A DNA stretch of 64,000 nucleotides from Hepsetus odoe. Taxonomy: Eukaryota; Chordata; Actinopteri; Characiformes; Hepsetidae. Location: assembly GCA_017165825.1 (NCBI GenBank), contig CM029370.1, forward strand, positions 28,096,146 through 28,160,145, written 5' to 3'. This document shows positions 62,001 to 64,000 of this stretch, piece by piece. Each line of letters begins with the position of its first letter. Position 1 is the stretch's first letter. The notes below the pieces were generated by a model that was not told where the DNA came from, ran no database searches, and saw only the letters and a list, made by a program, of their open reading frames with translations. The translations under genes and the position numbers were made by a program.

Positions 62001-64000
62001 GATTCTATAAAGCTCTAAGTACATACTTTAAGGTCTATATATATATAGTGTCTTTTTGGAAAATGAGGAATCGAAAGTGCTGAACAGGAGTTCAAATATT
62101 AAGCAAAAGAGTCAGAAATCAACAAAGTGACCCAAGTGAAACAGACTATCAGTAAAAGTGCCTAGATGTTGCTGAAGAAGCAACAGCAAAATGACGTCAG
62201 CAGATAAAAATAATCGGAAAAGACGACATCGTAGCTTGTGTTTGGGCAGAATATTGATATAAAAGCATTTAACATTACGAACCCCATCTCTCTCATATAA
62301 AACCTTCAATCCCGTCCCATCAACGTAATCAGATCAAAGAGCCAAATGTACCCCATCTTCAATCGCGTGGCTAATTTCCACAAAGGGCCACAACCATAGA
62401 CCCCTAAAAGGAGACTCAGGAGCGACTCAAACGAAACTCAAACAACATGAAAATGAGGAAAATGAGATGCTCTTACAGGATGACGCAGTCTCACAGATGA
62501 AGGTGACAAGATTCTCTTGTATCGTGGCAAAGGCGTCGAAATCGTCCACAATGAAAAGGTGCCGTTCGCTTGGTTTGCTCCCGATGTTCTGGAGCTCACC
62601 GTAGTCCACGTCCGCCACGCCAACCACGAACACACTGTAACCTGAAGGAGAAACGCAGATCTGAAGCTGTCCAACCCAAGCTTTATTTAAACACACATCA
62701 CTAATGTGCACACGCTTGTGAGGACTTGATTGAAGGTGTTATGTTATGGGCTCTCTAATGAAAGTGCTGAAGATGCCATGATCTTTTACATTTCTGATCT
62801 TTGGGAGAAAACCTCATGATGTGATTTACCAGCATGTTGCAGCTTGGCAGCGTTTTGCTTCACTTCGTCCTGAGAGCGTCCATCAGTCACAGCAACCACA
62901 ACCTTGGGGACATTCCTTCTCATTCCGCTGTCGGAATTAAACATTCTCTCATGGACGTGTTTCAGAGCAATCCCTGGACAGTGGATACAAAGAGACAGAC
63001 GGTTAGTAACTGGTATGTAAGTTACAACTCAAAGTCTGCACATTGGACACCGGTAAGAACATAAACCTATTCCAGTAGCAATTTAAAACAATCCATTAAA
63101 GCTGTCTTTCTACCATTCTATGGATGCATGTGAGGAACCTCCATCACTTTGTATTTAAAGAGATGAAAGCTGCAGCTCATTAATCCCAAAACTAATAGGA
63201 ATAAGCTAGTATTTATCTGCTTGGTCGCAGCCATCCGTCCTGCCTTCATAATTAGGTGCTGGAGACCTATCCCAGCAACACCCAGAACAGGTCCCAGATC
63301 ATGGTAGAGTCAAATATTACCACAGAATGTGAAGGACACTAAATGTCTGTAAATGTCTTCACCAAAATTCAATGGTTAATGGTTAATGATGTTCAAAAAA
63401 GAATTCATTAACCTTTAAATAAAAGTAAGGATTTGTTGGTCGGTGGGACATACATGCAGCTTTTGCCAATAAGAAATTAGAAGGTCCTTTTTATCACTTT
63501 TGGGGACGTTGTGGCACCACAACTGGACGGACTGACCAATTGAAATGTTGACATGTAATAGGTCTTATCTAATATAGTGTTGCCATGGCGACAGACGTAA
63601 ACGAGCACGTTTTCATACCCGTCTTTGTGTTTCCTCCCTTGTAGCTGATCTGCTGAGTGGCTGACAGTGCAGTGCCCTTGTCGTCATAAGCGTTCAGCTT
63701 GTACTCAGTCTTGGCATCATCGCTGTACTGCACGAAAGAAACCTGTTTCCAGAAAACACAGAGAGAAGAGAAGGCAACTCTCTTAACCCTTATGAAGAGT
63801 GATAGTAAAACAAGCTCAATAAGAGTTAAAGCATGAAGGTTTCCAAGCCAGCCCTGACCTGTACCTGTAGCAGTGTATGAAGGTGCATGTTAAGCATGGC
63901 TCCATACCTGCATTCCTGAAGGTCCGATCACATCAAAGGCTCCTATGATGTTGAAGATGAACTGCAGCACTTTGTTAAAGCTTTCTTCGCCGATACTCCA
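36970..64000 (-). CDS. col12a1: Collagen alpha-1(XII), 3-prime half, 23 exons (5-prime part outside window)
   Basis: A FACIT collagen: a secreted extracellular-matrix homotrimer that sits on collagen I fibrils and links them to other matrix components. Exons read on the minus strand give, in order, part of a VWA domain, a TSPN/LamG-like domain, a Cys-rich link, COL2 (152 residues counting GDL), NC2 (about 41), COL1 (103) and NC1. The 23 coding segments sum to 2,328 bases, an exact multiple of three, with no in-frame stop and GT-AG at every junction. Diagnostic strings are MLNQIP in NC2 and YCDSSQC...IPYNGQGY at the start of NC1, which I recall from human COL12A1. Collagen XIV has a different tail, and collagen XXI a different VWA. 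Human exon boundaries in COL2, as I remember the protein, match one-to-one. Introns are 85 bp to 8.1 kb. Teleosts usually carry col12a1a and col12a1b; I cannot tell which this is. The missing N-terminal part should hold FNIII repeats and further VWA domains. Confidence 0.88.
37098..39454 (-). other. col12a1: col12a1 last intron (2.4 kb)
   Basis: Carries the diverged 60-bp repeat array at 37,608-38,075 and poly-A/poly-T runs near 38,280. No SINE seen. Confidence 0.6.
37608..38075 (-). repeat. Diverged tandem repeat, unit about 60 bp, eight units
   Basis: A motif like ATTCATACTGGATTAAATCA followed by CTCC and CAGTCAGACTGTAAAAAC restarts near 37,608, 37,659, 37,755, 37,821, 37,879, 37,938, 37,998 and 38,059. 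The last five steps are 58-61 bp. Units are far apart in sequence, so the array is old; a weaker unit may exist at 37,465. Confidence 0.7.
39455..39625 (-). CDS. col12a1: col12a1 window exon 22 (end of COL1, start of NC1)
   Basis: 171 nt, phase 1 to 1. Begins PPGESRMGPPGSSG, with the GESRM interruption that I recall as GESRT in human, and ends PPGPPGYCDSSQCVGIPYNG then QGYR. The two Cys after the helix are the conserved interchain disulfide pair. Donor GTACGT. Confidence 0.92.
40080..40157 (-). CDS. col12a1: col12a1 window exon 21 (COL1)
   Basis: 78 nt, phase 1 to 1. Encodes PAGEKGERGSPGISERGQRG then MPGPPG. GISERG interrupts the triplets. I recall the human chain being imperfect in the same area but in another form (GTGSSG). 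Acceptor TTTAG, donor GTATGA. Confidence 0.88.
40680..40796 (-). mobile_element. SINE family A, 5-prime half
   Basis: GTACCTTGCTCAAGGGTATC to CTAAACACTAAGCCACCGCT. In the same orientation as the gene, so its head would be read in the pre-mRNA. Confidence 0.8.
41390..41727 (-). mobile_element. Minisatellite-family Tc1-like element without the array
   Basis: GGAACACCTTTATCTAGAAC then CTTGTATCTTTAGGCACTCT is the reverse of the 372-413 block in the first copy. It ends CTTTTGAACGGAACTGTA, the terminal repeat. No repeat unit is present. Confidence 0.55.
41737..42560 (-). repeat. Three diverged copies of an intronic block
   Basis: Shared strings: GCACTAATG at about 41,746 (as CACTAATGC), 42,228 and 42,431; AACTCTCCAGGGCG at 41,791 and 42,491; TCTTTGTTAAAACA at 41,829 and 42,255. 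Copies are incomplete and spaced unevenly. Confidence 0.5.
42751..42933 (-). CDS. col12a1: col12a1 window exon 20 (NC2/COL1)
   Basis: 183 nt, phase 1 to 1. Encodes SQMSRFNEMLNQIPSDMRSN, then COL1 from GPAGPPGQPGPQGPRGEP to GRQGDRG. MSRFNEMLNQIP is the segment that best separates type XII from type XIV. Acceptor AAAG, donor GTGTGT. Confidence 0.92.
43019..43085 (-). CDS. col12a1: col12a1 window exon 19 (COL2/NC2)
   Basis: 67 nt, phase 0 to 1. Encodes GDLASQGMMRSVARQVCEQL then VN. The VARQVCEQL helix, shared by FACIT collagens, is thought to help register the three chains. Acceptor TCAG, donor GTGAGC. Confidence 0.92.
43180..43215 (-). CDS. col12a1: col12a1 window exon 18 (COL2)
   Basis: A 36-nt exon, GPSGLKGDKGER, four triplets. 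Acceptor AAAG and donor GTGAGT. It sits between introns of 397 and 94 bp and matches the human GPSGLKGEKGDR position. Confidence 0.9.
43613..43684 (-). CDS. col12a1: col12a1 window exon 17 (COL2)
   Basis: 72 nt of eight triplets beginning GPPGSPGMQGPTGPPGKS and ending GENGVP. Acceptor TTTAG, donor GTAAGT. Confidence 0.9.
43685..44750 (-). other. col12a1: col12a1 intron, nothing recognised
   Basis: 1.07-kb intron between exons 16 and 17; no repeat family named. Confidence 0.6.
44751..44804 (-). CDS. col12a1: col12a1 window exon 16 (COL2)
   Basis: A 54-nt exon, GPQGKEGPPGPRGLPGPM. Donor GTGTGT is weaker than its neighbours, and the acceptor GCAG follows a (TG)-rich tract with few pyrimidine runs. 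Both sites look suboptimal. Confidence 0.88.
44810..44885 (-). repeat. (TG)n-rich tract before exon 16
   Basis: On the gene strand, alternating TG with CG and TTG interruptions, ending only a few bases upstream of the exon 16 acceptor. Confidence 0.9.
44962..45015 (-). CDS. col12a1: col12a1 window exon 15 (COL2)
   Basis: A 54-nt exon, GPPGPAGAIGPMGAAGVR, donor GTGAGT. The acceptor TCAG is joined directly to a (CT)n microsatellite of about 55 nt. Confidence 0.9.
45018..45072 (-). repeat. (CT)n tract abutting exon 15
   Basis: About 27 CT units on the gene strand, with one GT interruption, running into TCAG and the exon. Confidence 0.95.
45073..46579 (-). other. col12a1: col12a1 intron, repeat-poor
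   Basis: No repeat family recognised over 1.5 kb. The stretch 45,940-46,500 is balanced in composition and has AT-rich core motifs (CAACGTCATTAATTTATTTA). Candidate intronic enhancer on appearance only. Confidence 0.35.
46580..46633 (-). CDS. col12a1: col12a1 window exon 14 (COL2)
   Basis: A 54-nt exon, GRPGPKGDPGDAGLPGQK, acceptor GCAG after a T-rich tract, donor GTGAGT, phase 0. Confidence 0.9.
47126..47221 (-). CDS. col12a1: col12a1 window exon 13 (COL2)
   Basis: 96 nt. Encodes GPIGPRGDIGPPGPMGLP and on to GLSIPGEA. GLSIPG breaks the triplet rhythm; the human protein, as I recall it, has the same GLSIPGE break. An RGD occurs within the helix. Acceptor CTAG, donor GTAAGT. Confidence 0.9.
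47456..47509 (-). CDS. col12a1: col12a1 window exon 12 (COL2)
   Basis: A 54-nt exon of six perfect Gly-X-Y triplets, GAPGSKGPRGERGETGPA. Acceptor CCAG, donor GTAAGT. Being in frame, it could be skipped without a frameshift. Confidence 0.9.
47832..47918 (-). CDS. col12a1: col12a1 window exon 11 (NC3/COL2 junction)
   Basis: 87 nt, acceptor CTAG and donor GTAAGA, phase 0. Encodes RDEAKCPALPNACTCSSDST, then the first Gly-X-Y triplets GPPGAMGPV. The KCPALPNACTC motif is characteristic of type XII. Confidence 0.9.
47919..50202 (-). other. col12a1: col12a1 intron (2.3 kb)
   Basis: Contains the Tc1-like element copy at 49,317-49,760, short (GACA) and (AAAT) repeats near 49,780-49,865, and otherwise unassigned sequence. 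Confidence 0.6.
49317..49760 (+). mobile_element. Minisatellite-bearing Tc1-like element, copy with three units
   Basis: CACTTTGTTCTGCTTGAAGG and CAGACGTAGATCACTGTGTG are shared with 29,140. Three repeat units follow (near 49,503, 49,570 and 49,643), then GTTCCTCAACAAGACATTAA. Confidence 0.7.
50203..50280 (-). CDS. col12a1: col12a1 window exon 10 (end of NC3)
   Basis: 78 nt, acceptor ACAG and donor GTAAGA, phase 0 to 0. Encodes FQIQMFDIICSLGWTSRDRC and CDLPSM. The WTSRDRCC string is typical of collagen XII just before its triple helix; the Cys pair probably forms disulfides. Confidence 0.9.
50557..50715 (-). CDS. col12a1: col12a1 window exon 9 (TSPN)
   Basis: 159 nt, acceptor CCAG and donor GTGAGT, phase 0 to 0. 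Encodes LHILVSSQSVKLNVDCKEV, then FKEAGNTSADGYQVLGKM. The DC...EAGN...DGYQVLGK pattern is the C-terminal part of the TSPN domain. An 8.1-kb intron, the largest here, separates it from exon 8. Confidence 0.9.
51355..51445 (+). mobile_element. Family C tail fragment
   Basis: GGACGGGCGACCTGTCGGAA and TGACTCCAGCACCCCCTGCA then GCGCAGAAAATGG. Confidence 0.6.
52043..52433 (-). mobile_element. RTE-type retrotransposon 3-prime end
   Basis: On the minus strand: SELKMLRCSLGVTRTDRIRN, then RWFGHVQRRDEDYIGRRMLK and MELPGKRRRGRTKRRFMDVV, open to its stop, then a (GAA)n tail. Inserted in col12a1 sense. It is the least damaged 3-prime end here: it lacks the T-rich insertion of the 27,220 copy. Confidence 0.85.
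53056..53092 (+). repeat. (GAT)n microsatellite
   Basis: About 12 GAT units. Confidence 0.9.
54050..54620 (+). mobile_element. Tc1/mariner-type transposase relic
   Basis: VKFGGGSLMVWNIF-type block at about 54,145-54,185, FQATVPLVKGNVNVTAYKDI after it, then degraded sequence where the aspartate and PDLNP blocks should lie, and a right end GGTGTCCACAAACATTTGAC. Stops throughout. Confidence 0.6.
55818..55995 (+). mobile_element. SINE family A, 5-prime truncated
   Basis: GGAAACAAGACCCCAGGACT, ACCTTGAGCAAGGTACCATC and AATATAGTCACTTTCACTTG. Confidence 0.78.
56444..56637 (-). mobile_element. SINE family A, 3-prime half
   Basis: ATGAAAGTGAAAGTGACTAT, AACACAGCACACAGTGAACC and GGTACCTTGCTCAAGGGTGC. 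In col12a1 sense. Confidence 0.8.
58181..58325 (+). mobile_element. SINE family A, decayed
   Basis: CACAGCGGTGGTCTAGCGTT, GGGTTTGAATCCCTGACC, then a shortened core. Confidence 0.7.
58828..58937 (-). CDS. col12a1: col12a1 window exon 8 (TSPN)
   Basis: 110 nt, acceptor GCAG and donor GTAAAC, phase 1 to 0. Encodes PSSQTVAFYNKDTRGEIQ and ends IFHGSFHK. The acceptor lies directly downstream, in gene sense, of a (CT)n microsatellite that serves as its pyrimidine tract. Confidence 0.9.
58938..59037 (-). repeat. (CT)n tract before exon 8
   Basis: On the gene strand CT units from 59,037 down to 58,974, then a mixed CT-rich stretch TTCCTCTCTCTCTTTCTGTG ending in the exon 8 acceptor. Confidence 0.92.
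59543..59690 (+). mobile_element. SINE family B, left arm of inverted pair
   Basis: AAGTCTAGTGGTAGGACATT, GTCACAGGTTCAAATCCCAC and TTGGGTTCCTGAACACTAAA. Confidence 0.75.
59700..59886 (-). mobile_element. SINE family B, right arm of inverted pair
   Basis: Reversed: ATCACTCTTATCCAAAGTGA at its tail, TCTTGCTCAGGAACCCATGG, GAACCTGCAACCGCTTGATA and CTACTAGACCACCAC at its head. Confidence 0.78.
60213..60355 (-). CDS. col12a1: col12a1 window exon 7 (TSPN)
   Basis: 143 nt, acceptor ACAG and donor GTAAGT, phase 2 to 1. Encodes DIHPDGLPPAYTIILMFRLL, then FDIWQVSDKNHKPEVGVTID. The Phe-Asp-Ile-Trp-Gln core and the GLPP...YTII strand are hallmark TSPN sequence. Confidence 0.92.
61097..61155. repeat. Direct duplication of about 32 bp in a col12a1 intron
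   Basis: TGCATGTAAACCCCAGACAT occurs twice, 32 bases apart, followed by TCCTGAAAA or TCTGGAAAA. Confidence 0.85.
61232..61370 (-). CDS. col12a1: col12a1 window exon 6 (TSPN start)
   Basis: 139 nt, acceptor TCAG and donor GTGAGT, phase 1 to 2. Encodes FRMLEAFNLTEKTYAATNGV, a serine-rich loop, then AYRIHKNAFLSQPSV. It contains an N-glycosylation sequon NLT and begins the thrombospondin-N/laminin-G-like fold. Confidence 0.88.
61855..61893 (-). CDS. col12a1: col12a1 window exon 5 (VWA-TSPN linker)
   Basis: Only 39 nt: SCPLIYVNGFTSPG across the junctions, phase 1 to 1, acceptor CCCAG and donor GTAACA. The small size and the CPLIY...GFTSPG string match the linker into the TSPN domain of type XII collagen. 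The exon is too short to be found as an open frame. Confidence 0.88.
61894..62476 (-). other. col12a1: col12a1 intron, nothing recognised
   Basis: Short AT run near 62,037-62,047 only. Confidence 0.5.
62477..62641 (-). CDS. col12a1: col12a1 window exon 4 (end of VWA)
   Basis: 165 nt, acceptor TCAG and donor GTAAGA, phase 1 to 1. Encodes YSVFVVGVADVDYGELQNIG and then a stretch with SERHLFIVDDFDAF and LVTFICETA. It matches the end of the last VWA domain of collagen XII closely and includes its closing Cys. Confidence 0.92.
62830..62973 (-). CDS. col12a1: col12a1 window exon 3 (VWA)
   Basis: 144 nt, acceptor CCAG and donor GTAAAT, phase 1 to 1. Encodes IALKHVHERMF, then VPKVVVAVTDGRSQDEV. The VTDG segment carries the last metal-site Asp of the VWA fold, so the site looks intact as far as it can be seen. 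Confidence 0.9.
62974..63618 (-). other. col12a1: col12a1 intron
   Basis: 645 bp; weak family C-like string near 63,225-63,300 (TAGGTGCTGGAGACCTATCC), otherwise unassigned. Confidence 0.4.
63619..63742 (-). CDS. col12a1: col12a1 window exon 2 (VWA)
   Basis: 124 nt, acceptor ACAG and donor GTATGA, enters at phase 0 and leaves at phase 1. Encodes VSFVQYSDDAKTEYKLNAY and ends in GGNTKTG, the VWA segment whose Thr helps bind the metal ion. Confidence 0.9.
63908..64000 (-). CDS. col12a1: col12a1 window exon 1 (VWA domain start, cut by window edge)
   Basis: Reads WSIGEESFNKVLQFIFN and on to VIGPSGMQ in phase 0, then donor GTATGG. This is the first helix of a VWA domain. The W-S pair is the end of the DGSWS metal-ion-dependent adhesion motif, whose Asp lies just outside the window. 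The exon continues past 64,000. Confidence 0.88.

Noticed and set aside
1..64000. A novel multi-gene system
   Set aside because: Outside the collagen gene I see only mobile elements, repeats and unassigned non-coding DNA; nothing supports a gene cluster.

Overview
The window looks like teleost fish nuclear DNA. It has GT-AG spliced collagen exons, more than 20 copies of a tRNA-headed SINE with a fish-type core, Tc1/mariner relics, RTE- and L2-type retrotransposon pieces, and long tetranucleotide arrays. I cannot name the species. Repeat style would fit an otophysan such as a catfish or characin, but that is only an impression.

The one gene I can support is the 3-prime half of a collagen XII gene (col12a1, paralogue a or b undecided) on the minus strand. 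It runs from the window's right edge down to a stop codon at 36,970-36,972. I resolved 23 exons totalling 2,328 coding bases (775 codons plus stop), all with GT-AG junctions and continuous phase. In order they encode most of the last von Willebrand A domain, the thrombospondin-N/laminin-G-like domain, a cysteine-rich link, the COL2 triple helix (152 residues if GDL is counted), NC2, the COL1 triple helix (103 residues) and a basic NC1 tail. The collagen-domain exon boundaries line up one-to-one with my memory of human COL12A1. Collagen XIV, the nearest relative, ends differently as I remember it. The first part of the gene (fibronectin III repeats, earlier VWA domains, promoter) lies beyond base 64,000.

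Bases 1-36,000 hold no exon I can defend. Layout: a Tc1-like non-autonomous element with an internal 67-69 bp minisatellite (206-854); a Tc1/mariner relic (2,951-4,216); RTE pieces ending in (GAA)n; two matching Tc1 deletion derivatives (6,383 and 25,183); a 41-bp minisatellite (7,513-8,000); a low-complexity block at 10,722-14,073 made of (TGGA)n, a 12-bp minisatellite and (ACTC)n; an A-rich degenerate repeat field with a possible solo LTR (17,180-18,430); and a longer RTE reverse transcriptase (27,220-28,360). A few non-repeat stretches (about 8,220-8,420, 29,540-30,060, 30,350-30,430) are the best candidates for conserved regulatory DNA.

Inside the collagen gene, several repeats sit where they could affect RNA processing: (CT)n tracts form the polypyrimidine tracts of two exons, a (TG)n tract precedes a third, and an inverted SINE pair lies in the TSPN intron. 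I found no operon, CRISPR, defence island or other unusual multi-gene system. Most long open frames here are simple-sequence artefacts.
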